Positions 22,318 through 31,026 of a stretch of 64,000 nucleotides of DNA are shown piece by piece (position 1 is the stretch's first letter; every line of letters begins with the position of its first letter). The DNA is from Enemella evansiae. Lineage in GTDB: Bacteria > Actinomycetota > Actinomycetes > Propionibacteriales > Propionibacteriaceae. The stretch lies in NCBI RefSeq assembly GCF_002250705.1, contig NZ_NMVP01000012.1, positions 124,001 through 188,000 of the forward strand. The letters are read 5' to 3'. The position numbers and the translations under genes are program-made. The notes below the pieces were generated by a model, which saw only the letters and a program-made list of their open reading frames with translations, had not been told where the DNA came from and searched no databases.

Positions 22318-23925
22318 TCAGGTTACCGAGGCGCCGGGGATGGCGGCCAACAGTTCCCTGGTGTACGCCTGTTGCGGTGCGGTGAAGATCTGCTGCGGCG
22401 TACCCGATTCCACCACCCGGCCGCGCTGCATCACGTGCACGAAGTCGGAGATCATCCGGACCACCGCCAGATCGTGGGAGATGAACAGGTACGCCAGGCC
22501 GAGCTCACGCTGCAGCCCGTCGAGCAGCTCGAGGATCTGTTCCTGGACGAGCACATCGAGCGCCGAGACGGCCTCGTCGAGCACCACCAGGTCGGGGTTG
22601 AGCGCGAGTGCCCGGGCGATCGCGACCCGCTGCCGCTGGCCGCCGGACAGCTCGTGTGGGAGCCTGCTCTCCATCGCGGCCGGCAGGGCAACCATCTCCA
22701 ACAGCTCCCGGACCCGCCTCTGACGTTCGGCGGCGGTGCCGATCCGGTGCACCTGCAACGGTTCGGCGATCGAGCGGGCCACGGTGTAGCGCGGATCCAG
22801 ACTGGCGAACGGGTTCTGGAAGACCGGTTGCACCTGGCGTCGGAACGCTTTCAGCTCCGCACTCCCCCGACCCCGTTCCGAACCCTGGAACAGAATCCGG
22901 CCGCTGGTCGGCTCCAGCAACCCGAGCACCATGCTGGCGACGGTCGACTTGCCGGACCCGGATTCACCGACCAGCGACACGGTCGCGCGGCGCGGGATGT
23001 CGATGCTGACCCCGTCGACGGCGGTGAACGTGCCCGTCCGCCAGCCCCGGTCGGCGCGGACCTCGAAGGTCTTCACCAGATCGGTCGCCTGCAGCAGCAG
23101 GTCCTGCGGATCATGCTCGAACCGTTCCCGGATCTCGGTGTGCAGACCGGGAATCGCGGCCAGCAGGGTCTTGGTGTAGTCGTGCTGCGGCTGCTCCAGC
23201 ACCTCGGCTGCGGTGCCCTGTTCGACGATCTCCCCGCGATACATCACCACCACCCGGTCGGCCCGTTCGGCGGCGAGTGCCAGGTCGTGGGTGATCAGCA
23301 GCACCGCGGTCCCGAACTCGCCGGTGAGTTCCTCGAGTCGGTCCAGGATCCGGCGCTGCACGGTGACATCGAGCGCGGAGGTGGGTTCGTCGGCGATCAG
23401 CAGCCGGGGGCGGCAGGCCAGGCCCATCGCGATCAGCACCCGTTGCCGCATCCCGCCGGAGAACTCGTGCGGATACTGCCGGGCCCGCCGCTCGGGCTCG
23501 CTGATGCCGACGAGTTCCAGCAGTTCGATGACCCGCTCACGCAGTGCGGCACCGCGGGCCAGGTCGTGCACCTCGAGCGCCTCGGCGATCTGGTCACCGA
23601 CCCGCATCAGCGGGTCGAGGTTCGACATCGGGTCCTGGGGCACCAACCCGATCGAGGCACCCCGCAGGATCCGCATCCGGGACTCATCGAGATCGGTGAT
23701 GTCCTCGTCCCCGAAGCGGATCCGACCGGCGTCGATGATCGCATTGTCGGCGAGCAGCCGGTTCACCGCGGCGGCGGTGGTCGATTTCCCGGAGCCGGAT
23801 TCGCCGACCACGGCGACGGTCTCCCCGGGACGCACCTCCAACGAGACCCCGTGCACCGCGGGCACGATGCCGTCCCGGGTGCGGAACGAGACGGCCAGCT
23901 CATCGATGGCCAGCACGGCAGTCAT
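22318..23925 (-). CDS. Oligopeptide-type ABC importer, double ATPase (OppDF-like fusion)
   Basis: 535 residues containing two complete ABC ATPase domains. Domain 1 has Walker A 'GESGSGKSTTAAAVNRLLAD', signature 'FSGGMRQRV' and Walker B 'RLLIADEPTSALD'. Domain 2 has Walker A 'GESGSGKSTVASMVL', signature 'LSGGQRQRVAIARAL' and 'DLVVLDEAVSALD'. This OppD-OppF fusion energises the two permeases at 27519 and 28412. A GGGAGG site lies before ATG 23925, which overlaps the upstream stop (TGATG). Context (MurQ, AnmK) suggests the imported ligand is a muropeptide or MurNAc compound rather than a plain peptide; the sequence alone cannot prove it. Confidence 0.9.
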   Translation of the reverse strand: MTAVLAIDELAVSFRTRDGIVPAVHGVSLEVRPGETVAVVGESGSGKSTTAAAVNRLLADNAIIDAGRIRFGDEDITDLDESRMRILRGASIGLVPQDPMSNLDPLMRVGDQIAEALEVHDLARGAALRERVIELLELVGISEPERRARQYPHEFSGGMRQRVLIAMGLACRPRLLIADEPTSALDVTVQRRILDRLEELTGEFGTAVLLITHDLALAAERADRVVVMYRGEIVEQGTAAEVLEQPQHDYTKTLLAAIPGLHTEIRERFEHDPQDLLLQATDLVKTFEVRADRGWRTGTFTAVDGVSIDIPRRATVSLVGESGSGKSTVASMVLGLLEPTSGRILFQGSERGRGSAELKAFRRQVQPVFQNPFASLDPRYTVARSIAEPLQVHRIGTAAERQRRVRELLEMVALPAAMESRLPHELSGGQRQRVAIARALALNPDLVVLDEAVSALDVLVQEQILELLDGLQRELGLAYLFISHDLAVVRMISDFVHVMQRGRVVESGTPQQIFTAPQQAYTRELLAAIPGASVT

Positions 23926-25463
23926 CACAGTCCTCCCAGATCGTCCAGCACCCGGCGCCACAGCCGCTCGGTCGGCACCGGCGTGCCCGAGGTGAGCAGC
24001 CGGTTGGCCGCCACCGCGTACGCCCGGTGCTCACCGGCGACGAAGCCGAGCGCGCAGCCGGTGAAGCCCGGGTGGTGGTGCAGTGTGCTGCCGTCGGTCA
24101 GGGTCCGGGTGCGGAAGCCGAGCGGTTCGTCGAGGAAGCGTCGGTACGCCTCGGGCGTCCAGAGATCGCAGCGGTCCGGGCCGTCGGAGAGCGCCAACCC
24201 GAGGCGTAGCAGGTCGCCGATGGTTGCGAAGATCCCCGCGTGGGCGGAGATTCCGCCGAGTGCGCGACGGGCGTTGCCGTCATGCACCACCCCGCGTAAT
24301 GGTTCGGTCTGCCACGCCGGCTCCGGTCCCTGGAGCAACACCGGATAGGGCTCCCCGGTGCTGACCATCCGCTGCTCGATGCGGTCGTCGGGGGCGGAGT
24401 CGGCCACCGGTTCGTCGACCGGACCGTAGCGCAGGTCGAGTCCGAGCGGTTCGTTGACCCAGCGGCGCAGGAGTTCCGGCAGGTCGTCACCGGTGAGCCG
24501 GGTCAGCAGGACGCCGAGGGTGATCAGCCCGAGATCGCTGTAGACGTGCTCACCGGGGGTCCCGATCGGCAGCGCGGCGATCGTCGCCAGGGCAGTGTCC
24601 GGGCCGGCGCCGGCGCGGTCCAGGGGCTGCCAGGGCAGCAGCCCGGATTCGTGCTGGAGCAGGGATCGCGCGGTGATGCCGCGACCGGTGAGTTCGGGCA
24701 GCAGAGCGTCGACCGGTGCATCGAGGTCGAGAATGCCGGCGCTGACCAGGCCGAGACCGATGGTGGTGGTGACCAGTTTGGTGACCGAGGCGACGTCCCA
24801 GCGGGTGTCGAGGGTGACCGGTCGATCGGCGGATCCTCGGGTCCCGGCGACGGCCACACCCTGCTCGTCGCCGCGCGCGAACGCGACCGCGGCGCCGGCG
24901 GGTGGGGATTCCCCCGGGTCGGTGCAGATCTCCGATGAGACAAGGGTTTCCGCGACCCGGGTGGCCGCGACCGACAGCGTACCGAGCCCGACCTCCGGCA
25001 TCCCGAACCCATCCTCGATACGGGCGCGACCGTCGGGCAGCCAGCCATACTCCCGGTAGAACGCCCGGGCCGGCTGGTTGGCGGTGAACACCCAGAGCCG
25101 CCCGCGGTCCGCGCCGGCCGCCGCCCCGGCCTGCAGCGCGTGCCGCATCAACCGGCCGCCGAGGCCCCTGCCCTGCTGGCTCGGGTCGACGTAGAGGGAG
25201 TGGATGAACAGCTCGCCGTCGATCAGCTGGTGCCGCAGGAAACCGACGATCCGGGCATCCGCGGTGGCGACGGTCGTCACGACGGTGCGGGTGGTCGAGA
25301 GGAACGCGATGCGCCAGAGTTCCTCCGCATCCCGATGGGTCAACCGGGCCAGCTCCTCGGGGGTCGCGAAGCTGGCGTGGCTCTCGGTCCAGCAGCGCCA
25401 GAACACCTCGACGATCCCAGCCAGATCCGTCTCACCGGCCGGCCGGAGCCGCAGCTCGCTCAT
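23925..25463 (-). CDS. GNAT acetyltransferase fused to a class C beta-lactamase-like serine hydrolase
   Basis: 512 residues. Residues about 1-155 are a GNAT N-acetyltransferase with the acetyl-CoA motif 'LYVDPSQQGRGLGGRLMRHA' and 'RAFYREYGWLP'. Residues about 180-510 are a penicillin-binding/class C beta-lactamase fold: active-site SxxK in 'DVASVTKLVTTTIG', a YSD in 'EHVYSDLGLITLG' at the YxN position, and 'HHHPGFTG' where KTG or HxG is expected. A serine hydrolase of this fold is also found beside MurNAc genes in Bacillus (established). Possible roles are hydrolysis of a peptide, ester or lactone bond in cell-wall fragments plus N-acetylation of an amino sugar. ATG 25463 overlaps the anmK stop (ATGA). 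The fused arrangement is unusual. Confidence 0.85.
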   Translation of the reverse strand: MSELRLRPAGETDLAGIVEVFWRCWTESHASFATPEELARLTHRDAEELWRIAFLSTTRTVVTTVATADARIVGFLRHQLIDGELFIHSLYVDPSQQGRGLGGRLMRHALQAGAAAGADRGRLWVFTANQPARAFYREYGWLPDGRARIEDGFGMPEVGLGTLSVAATRVAETLVSSEICTDPGESPPAGAAVAFARGDEQGVAVAGTRGSADRPVTLDTRWDVASVTKLVTTTIGLGLVSAGILDLDAPVDALLPELTGRGITARSLLQHESGLLPWQPLDRAGAGPDTALATIAALPIGTPGEHVYSDLGLITLGVLLTRLTGDDLPELLRRWVNEPLGLDLRYGPVDEPVADSAPDDRIEQRMVSTGEPYPVLLQGPEPAWQTEPLRGVVHDGNARRALGGISAHAGIFATIGDLLRLGLALSDGPDRCDLWTPEAYRRFLDEPLGFRTRTLTDGSTLHHHPGFTGCALGFVAGEHRAYAVAANRLLTSGTPVPTERLWRRVLDDLGGL

Positions 25464-26617
25464 CGCTCGATCACCAACCCGGGCAGGGATTCCAGCGGTT
25501 CGGGGAGCCGGAGCGGCTCCTTGCCGGGGATCAGCGCGCCGAGCACCCGCGGCGCCTCGGCACCGGTCGCGGAGGGCACATTGCCGGGCAACCCGTGCCA
25601 GCTGCACCAGCCGATCAGCGCGAAGGCGATCGCCTCCTTGGCGTCGGCGGGGATGCCGAGCGCGTCGGTGGTGACGATCTCCACCCCGGCAGCGACCTCG
25701 GCCAGCCATCCCATCAGCACCGGATTGGCCGTCCCGCCGCCTGCGGCGATCACCCGGCGTACCCCGGAGGCCACCAGGTCGCGGCCGACGGTCTCGGCGG
25801 TGAACCGGGTCAGGGTGGCGACGAGGTCGGCGTCGGAGAGTTGCCGGTCGCCGACCTGTTCGCGGACGTAGGCCAGGTGGAAGTGTTCCTTGCCGGTGCT
25901 CTTCGGCGCCGGTTCGGCATAGTAGGGATCGGCCAGCAAGTGCTGCAGCAGTGCGGAATCCACCGTCCCCGCGGCCGCCAGCCGGCCATCGGTGTCGTAA
26001 CCGTGGGGGTCCAGCTCGCGGTCCTGGACGACCGCGTCGACGAGCGCGTTGGCGGGGCCGATGTCGTAGGCGATACTCGGCCATCCGGGCCGGACCACCG
26101 TCACGTTGGCGATCCCACCGAGGTTCAGGGCGGCGGCCGGTTCATCGGCGTCGGCGAGCAGCAGTTCGTCGAGGATCGGCACCAGGGGTGCCCCCTGTCC
26201 ACCGGCGGTGATGTCGCGCAGCCGGACGTCGGCGACCACGGGTACGCCCGTCCGCTCGGCGATCCAGGCCGGTTGGCCCAGCTGCAGGCTGCCCAGCGCC
26301 CGGCCGCGCTCGACCCAGTGGAAGACCGTCTGTCCGTGCGAGCAGATCAGGTCGAGCGGCCCGTGCCGGTCGGCCATCGTCGCGGCGACCTCGGCGAAGG
26401 CCTGGCCGATCAACGTGTCCAGTTCGGTCAGTTCGTCGACCGTGCTCGATGCGGGTGGCAGCGCGGCCACCAGCCGGACGCGCAGCGCTGCGGCGTACGG
26501 GATCGAGTCGGTGCCGACCACCCGCATCCGCAGCACGTCGGCCGAGTGGGTGAGCTCCACCACCGCGGCGTCGATGCCGTCGTGGGAGGTCCCGGAGATC
26601 AGGCCGAGCACCCGCAT
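25460..26617 (-). CDS. anmK: Anhydro-N-acetylmuramic acid kinase
   Basis: 385 residues, typical length. AnmK opens the 1,6-anhydro ring of anhydroMurNAc and phosphorylates it to MurNAc-6-phosphate, the substrate of MurQ next door. Conserved features: N-terminal 'GLISGTSHDGIDAAVVEL' (ATP-binding loop), 'SHGQTVFHW', 'AAALNLGGIANVTVV', 'YDIGPANALVDAVV' and 'AAGGGTANPVLM'. The start ATG 26617 begins at the conserved motif and lies 2 nt after the murQ stop. Since anhydroMurNAc is made by lytic transglycosylases, the operon is expected to recycle the cell's own or neighbours' peptidoglycan. Confidence 0.93.
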   Translation of the reverse strand: MRVLGLISGTSHDGIDAAVVELTHSADVLRMRVVGTDSIPYAAALRVRLVAALPPASSTVDELTELDTLIGQAFAEVAATMADRHGPLDLICSHGQTVFHWVERGRALGSLQLGQPAWIAERTGVPVVADVRLRDITAGGQGAPLVPILDELLLADADEPAAALNLGGIANVTVVRPGWPSIAYDIGPANALVDAVVQDRELDPHGYDTDGRLAAAGTVDSALLQHLLADPYYAEPAPKSTGKEHFHLAYVREQVGDRQLSDADLVATLTRFTAETVGRDLVASGVRRVIAAGGGTANPVLMGWLAEVAAGVEIVTTDALGIPADAKEAIAFALIGWCSWHGLPGNVPSATGAEAPRVLGALIPGKEPLRLPEPLESLPGLVIER

Positions 26618-26619
26618 GC

Positions 26620-27522
26620 TCACTCCTCCCCGTCGAGTGCCGGCCGCAATCGGCCGTCGTGGCGGCCCAACAGCTCCCGGGCCGCGACCGGTTCGAGACC
26701 CCGCAGCAGCACCAGCGTCGCCACCTTGACCTCCCAACCGGACCGCTCCAGCGCCTCCCGGGCCTCGGCCTCGGTCGCACCGGTGATCTCCACCACGATG
26801 CGGATCGCCCGGATCCGAAGCTTGGCATTGCTGGCCCGCACATCGACCATCAGCGGCCCGTAGGTCTTGCCGAGCCGGATCATGGTGATCGTCGAGATCA
26901 TGTTCAGCACCAGTTTCTGCGCGGTGCCGGCCTTCAGCCGGGTCGATCCGGTGATGAACTCCGGCCCGACCACGACCTCGATCGGGTACGCCGCGGCGTG
27001 CCCGAGCCGGCTGTCGGTGACCGAGGCCACGCCCAGGGTGAGCGCACCGATCTCGTTGGCCGCCTCGATCGCACCCAGCACGAACGGGGTGCGCCCGGAG
27101 GCCGCCACCCCGACCACGACGTCACCTGCGGTCAGGCCCCGCTCGTCGACGACCGCGCGGCCGGCGTCCCAGTCGTCCTCGGCACCCTCGATCGAGTTGG
27201 TCAGTGCAGCTGGCCCACCGGCGATCACCGCGGTCACCAGGTCGGGGTCGGTATTGAACGTGGGTGGGCATTCCGAGGCGTCGACGACCGCGAGCCGGCC
27301 CGGCGTACCCGCACCGACGTAGCAGAGCCGGCCGCCGGCGGCCAGCCGTTCAACGACCGCCTCGATCGCCGGCACGATGGCCGGCAGCGCGTCACGGACG
27401 GCCAGCGGCACGTGTTGGTCACCGGCGTTCATCCGGGCCGCCAGCTCGGCCACCGGCAGCAGATCGAGATCCGCCGCACCCGCGGCGGTCGCCTCGGTGT
27501 CCAGTCCGGACAATTCTTTCAT
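26620..27522 (-). CDS. murQ: N-acetylmuramic acid 6-phosphate etherase
   Basis: 300 residues, a complete single SIS-domain protein. It removes the lactyl ether from MurNAc-6-P to give GlcNAc-6-P and D-lactate in the cytosol. Signatures: 'LCYVGAGTPGRLAVVDASEC' and 'PPTFNTDP' (about 67-95), catalytic-region 'EGAEDDWDAG', 'GVAASGRTPFVLGAIEAA' and 'GSTRLKAGTAQKLVLNM'. A C-terminal helical tail (about 255-300) matches the family. It overlaps the permease gene upstream (ATGA) and is followed 2 nt later by anmK, which makes its substrate. The nag genes that would use GlcNAc-6-P are not in the window. Confidence 0.94.
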   Translation of the reverse strand: MKELSGLDTEATAAGAADLDLLPVAELAARMNAGDQHVPLAVRDALPAIVPAIEAVVERLAAGGRLCYVGAGTPGRLAVVDASECPPTFNTDPDLVTAVIAGGPAALTNSIEGAEDDWDAGRAVVDERGLTAGDVVVGVAASGRTPFVLGAIEAANEIGALTLGVASVTDSRLGHAAAYPIEVVVGPEFITGSTRLKAGTAQKLVLNMISTITMIRLGKTYGPLMVDVRASNAKLRIRAIRIVVEITGATEAEAREALERSGWEVKVATLVLLRGLEPVAARELLGRHDGRLRPALDGEE

Positions 27523-28415
27523 CGGGCCTCCCTCGGATCGAGCACATCGCGCAGCCCGTCACCGAGCAGATTCAGCGCACTGACCAGCAGCACCACCAGC
27601 ACCCCGGGGGCGACCATCGTCCAGGGCGCCACGTAGACCGTCGAGTTGGCCTCGAAGATCATCGACCCCAACGAGGGTGCCGGTGGTGGCGTACCCAATC
27701 CCAGAAAGGAAAGGGACGCCTCGGTCAGCACCGCCCAGGACAGCGACAGCGCCACCTGGACGATCACCAGACCGGTGATGTTGGGCAGCACGTGCCGGAA
27801 CATCACCGCCCAGGGGTTCTGCCCGGTGCTCACCGCGGCCCGGACGAACTCGACCTCACGCAGCGACAGCACCGGCCCCCGGGTGACGCGATAGAAGATC
27901 GGCACATAGACGACCGCGATCGCGATCGCCACGGTGACCCAGTTGCGGGTGAGCACCGAGGCGAGGGTGAGCGCGAGCAGCAGCGGCGGGAACGCGAACA
28001 GCACATTGGCCACCCCGCCCAGCACCGTGTCGGCGCCCTTGCGGAAGTAGCCGCCGACCAACCCCGCCAGGGTGCCCACCGCCGCGGAGAGCGCCACCGC
28101 GAGCAACGCGATCCGCACCGAGTTGCCGAGACCGGCGGCGACCCGGGAGAAGACATCGCGGCCGAACTGGTCAGTGCCTAACAGGTGCTGCGCCGACGGG
28201 GGCCGCAGCCGCTGCGGCGCGTTCTGCGCCAGCGGATCGTAGGGAGTGAGGTGCAGCCACGCCATCAATGCCAACAGCAGCAGCAATCCGGACAGCACCA
28301 CGCCGATCACCCCGGACACGGAGCGGAACAGCCGGCGCCAGGGTCGACGCCGGACGATCGGCGCGCCGGTGCCCTCGCCAGCCTGGGTGGTGAGGTCGGT
28401 GGGGGTGGTCGTCAT
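27519..28415 (-). CDS. ABC importer permease, DppC/OppC family
   Basis: 298 residues, six membrane helices. Typical OppC features: an N-terminal cytosolic tail before TM1, the extracellular 'LRPPSAQHLLGTDQFGRDVF' motif, and the EAA loop 'AAVSTGQNPWAVMFRHVLPN' followed by 'ITGLVIVQVALSL'. The C-terminus has 'LGLGTPPPAPSLG' and 'APWTMVAPGVLVVLLV'. Forms the inner-membrane pore with the DppB-type protein at 28412 and is driven by the fused ATPase. ATGA overlaps join it to both neighbours. Confidence 0.92.
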   Translation of the reverse strand: MTTTPTDLTTQAGEGTGAPIVRRRPWRRLFRSVSGVIGVVLSGLLLLLALMAWLHLTPYDPLAQNAPQRLRPPSAQHLLGTDQFGRDVFSRVAAGLGNSVRIALLAVALSAAVGTLAGLVGGYFRKGADTVLGGVANVLFAFPPLLLALTLASVLTRNWVTVAIAIAVVYVPIFYRVTRGPVLSLREVEFVRAAVSTGQNPWAVMFRHVLPNITGLVIVQVALSLSWAVLTEASLSFLGLGTPPPAPSLGSMIFEANSTVYVAPWTMVAPGVLVVLLVSALNLLGDGLRDVLDPREAR

Positions 28416-29371
28416 GAGGCACGCACCCGGGGATCGATCAGCCGGTAGGTGAGGTCGGTGAGCAGGTTGACCAGCACGAACGCGAGCGCGATCACCAGCA
28501 CCGTGGACTGCACCACGGCGTACTCCTTCTGCTCGATGCCGAGCAGCACCTGCCGGCCGATGCCGGGCAGCGAGAAGACCCGTTCGACGACGACGGCACC
28601 GCCGAGCAGATAGCCGAACTGCAGTCCGGTCATGGTGACGATCGGCACCAGCGCATTGCGCAGGATGTGCTTGGCCTGCAGGCGTCGCGGCCCGACCCCC
28701 TTCGCCTTCGCGGTCCGGATGAAGTCCAGGCCGCGGACCTCGAGCACCGCGGTCCGGGTGGTGCGGATGATCGGCGCCGCGATCCCGATGCCGAGGGTGA
28801 GCGCCGGCAGCAGCAGCTGCTGCAGGTTGGTGACCGGGTCCACCCAGAGCGGGGCGTACGGTTTGCCGTTCGGATTGAAGCCGAAGGACCGCGAGGTCCA
28901 GGCCAGCAGCACCGTGGCCAGCAGGAACGCGGGGATGCTCAATCCCAGCAGGGCAACGGATTGCCCGGCCCCGTCGCGTACCGAATCCGGCCGGGACGCG
29001 GCCAGCATGCCGATCGGTACGCCGATCAGCACCGCGATCAGGATCGACAGCACGGCCAGTTCGGCGGTCACCGGCAGGGAGGCGGCGATCAGTGCGGCGA
29101 CGCTGGTCTGCGCCCGGGCGGAGAAGCCGAGGTTCCCGGTGAGCACCTGGCCGAGCCAGGAGAAGAACTGGGCCACCAGCGGCTGGTCGGTGCCGTAGTA
29201 CGCCTCCAGCGCGGCCCGCTGGTCGGGGGTCAACCCGGCCGCTTCGATACCGAGGTTGGCGGTGATCTGGTCACCGGGAATCGCGCGCAGCATGATGAAC
29301 ACCAGCACCGCCACCCCGAGCAGGGTGGCGATGCCGGAGATCAGCCGGCCGATGAGTGGATGCCTCAGCAT
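28412..29371 (-). CDS. ABC importer permease, DppB/OppB family
   Basis: 319 residues with six helices. N-terminal 'IGRLISGIATLLGVAVLVFI' is TM1, followed by the periplasmic loop. The conserved 'EVRGLDFIRTAKAKGVGPRR' and 'AKHILRNALVPIVTMTG' make up the EAA coupling loop, and 'VFSLPGIGRQVLLGIEQKEY' and 'VNLLTDLTYRLIDPRVR' are the standard C-terminal DppB motifs. Pairs with the DppC-type subunit. Its ATG overlaps the binding-protein stop by one base (TGATG). Confidence 0.92.
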   Translation of the reverse strand: MLRHPLIGRLISGIATLLGVAVLVFIMLRAIPGDQITANLGIEAAGLTPDQRAALEAYYGTDQPLVAQFFSWLGQVLTGNLGFSARAQTSVAALIAASLPVTAELAVLSILIAVLIGVPIGMLAASRPDSVRDGAGQSVALLGLSIPAFLLATVLLAWTSRSFGFNPNGKPYAPLWVDPVTNLQQLLLPALTLGIGIAAPIIRTTRTAVLEVRGLDFIRTAKAKGVGPRRLQAKHILRNALVPIVTMTGLQFGYLLGGAVVVERVFSLPGIGRQVLLGIEQKEYAVVQSTVLVIALAFVLVNLLTDLTYRLIDPRVRAS

Positions 29372-30933
29372 CAGTTGACGGTGGTGGTGCGCAGGAACTG
29401 CAACCCCCCGGTGGCCATCGGCTTGAAACCGCCGACGTTCGAGGTGGTCGCGGTGTAGGTGTAACCGGTGAAGGTCCAGATCCAGGCCGCGTTGTCCTCC
29501 AGCTGCTTGGACACCTCGGCGTAGATCTCCTCGCGCTGGGCCGGATCCTGGGTCGCCTTGCCCTTCGCGAACAGTGCGTCGAGCTCCGGTGAGGAATAGC
29601 CGGCGACCTTGTTCAGGTTGCCGGTGCTGGTGAAGTAGCGGCCGTAGGCGCCGTCCGGATCCGGTCGACCACCGTTCAGCGCCACCGCGGCCTCGAAGTC
29701 CGCCGAGGTCCAGCGCTTCACGAAGGCACCGGACTCCAGCACCTCCAGCTGCAGGTCGATCCCGGCCTCGGCGAGTTGGGCCTTCAGGTTCTGCGCCTCG
29801 TTGACCGAGGTGGCGTACTCACCCTGGGAGACGATCGTCTTGACCGCGACACCCTGCGGTTTCCCTGTCTTGGCGAGGTATTCCTTGGCCTTGGCGAGAT
29901 CGCGCGTCGGACACGGCCGAGCGTTGGGGTCGGACTTGTACGCCGGCGAGGTGATCGGTCCGGTGACCTCACCCTCACCGAGGGCGGCGGTGTCGAGGAC
30001 CTGCTGCCGGTCGATCGCGCACTGCATGGCCAGGCGTACGTTCACATCGGTGAGCGCTCCTTTGCGGGCATCGAGCTGCAGCACGTGGTAGTTCAACTGG
30101 GCGGTCTTGGTGACCCGCAGCGCCCCCTCGGCGTTCTTGGCGACCAGCGGATCGTTGATCACCGAGAGCTGCACATTGCCGGCCTGCATCGCCGACACGA
30201 TGGCGTTCTCATCGGGGATCACGCGGAACTCGACGGCGTCCAGGGCCGCCTTCGGACCCCAGTAGTCGGCGTTCTTCTTCAGGCCGATCGACTGACTCGG
30301 GGTGCGCTTGTCGAAGCTGAACGGACCGGTGCCGTTGGGCTGGGTCTTCAGCTTCTCCTCGGTGTCGTCGGAGGAGAGCATCGCCATGTTGATGGTGGCC
30401 AGGTTGGCCGGGAGCGAGGCATCGGCGGCCTTCAGCTGCAGCACCACGGTCTGCGGATCGGAGACCGTCACCTGGTCGACGCTGGCCAGCGAGGTGCGCG
30501 AGACCGCGGCGGTCTTCTCGTCCTTGATCTTGTCCAGGGAGTGCTTCACATCGGTGGCGTCGAAGGCGCTGCCGTCGGCGAAATTCACACCCTGACGGAG
30601 TTTCAGCGTGACCTGCTTGCCGTCGGAGGAGGCCTGCCAGGACTCGGCCAGGCCCGGCACCACCTGCAGATTCTCGTCGAACTCGGTGAGCGTGCCATAG
30701 AGCTGCTGGAGCACGTTGACGGCCTGGAACTGGGTCGCCTTCCAGGGCACCAGGGTGTCCGGGTCGGTGGTCACGCCGACGACCGCGGTGCCCCCGGGGG
30801 CACCCGCGGCCCTGGGTGCCTGACTGCCGGCATCGGCCCCTCCTCCGCCGCCACAACCGGCCGCGGTGACGGCCAGGCCGCTGAGCAGAGTGAGGGCGGC
30901 GAGCCGCCGGACGGTAGATCGCATGGCGGGCAT
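29371..30933 (-). CDS. ABC importer substrate-binding lipoprotein (SBP family 5)
   Basis: 520 residues. An N-terminal lipoprotein signal (basic 'MRSTVRR', hydrophobic stretch, 'TAAGC' lipobox near residue 27) is followed by a Gly/Ala linker and the family 5 binding fold: 'ADTL'-like 'TTDPDTLVPWKA', 'VVPGLAESWQASSDGKQVTL', 'KLRQGVNFADGSAFDATDVK' and 'NGTGPFSFDKR'. Anchored outside the membrane, it delivers ligand to the two permeases. As first gene of the operon with AAGGAGG before ATG 30933, it should be the most highly expressed. Peptide, nickel and glycan ligands all occur in this family; a muropeptide is inferred from the murQ-anmK context. Confidence 0.9.
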   Translation of the reverse strand: MPAMRSTVRRLAALTLLSGLAVTAAGCGGGGGADAGSQAPRAAGAPGGTAVVGVTTDPDTLVPWKATQFQAVNVLQQLYGTLTEFDENLQVVPGLAESWQASSDGKQVTLKLRQGVNFADGSAFDATDVKHSLDKIKDEKTAAVSRTSLASVDQVTVSDPQTVVLQLKAADASLPANLATINMAMLSSDDTEEKLKTQPNGTGPFSFDKRTPSQSIGLKKNADYWGPKAALDAVEFRVIPDENAIVSAMQAGNVQLSVINDPLVAKNAEGALRVTKTAQLNYHVLQLDARKGALTDVNVRLAMQCAIDRQQVLDTAALGEGEVTGPITSPAYKSDPNARPCPTRDLAKAKEYLAKTGKPQGVAVKTIVSQGEYATSVNEAQNLKAQLAEAGIDLQLEVLESGAFVKRWTSADFEAAVALNGGRPDPDGAYGRYFTSTGNLNKVAGYSSPELDALFAKGKATQDPAQREEIYAEVSKQLEDNAAWIWTFTGYTYTATTSNVGGFKPMATGGLQFLRTTTVN

Positions 30934-30969
30934 CAAGATCCTCCTTGGTCAGGTCCCCGGTGAAAGAAC

Positions 30970-30997
30970 CTTACATACAATTGGTCAGACATGTAAG
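30970..30997. promoter_or_regulatory. Inverted repeat in the divergent MurNAc-operon/RpiR promoter region
   Basis: CTTACAT (30970-30976) and its exact reverse complement ATGTAAG (30991-30997) are separated by 14 bp in the 93-bp gap between the binding-protein gene and the RpiR gene. The gap is AT-rich compared with its surroundings. Position and symmetry make it a good candidate operator for the RpiR/MurR-type regulator. Inference only. Confidence 0.6.
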
Positions 30998-31026
30998 AAT
31001 CGTTTTCAACCTGAGATCGGAGGACG

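Noticed and set aside
22372..24348. A 658-codon plus-strand open frame across the ABC ATPase and the serine hydrolase
   Set aside because: It spans two real genes on the other strand and is rich in Arg/Gly/Pro/Gln typical of a shadow frame.
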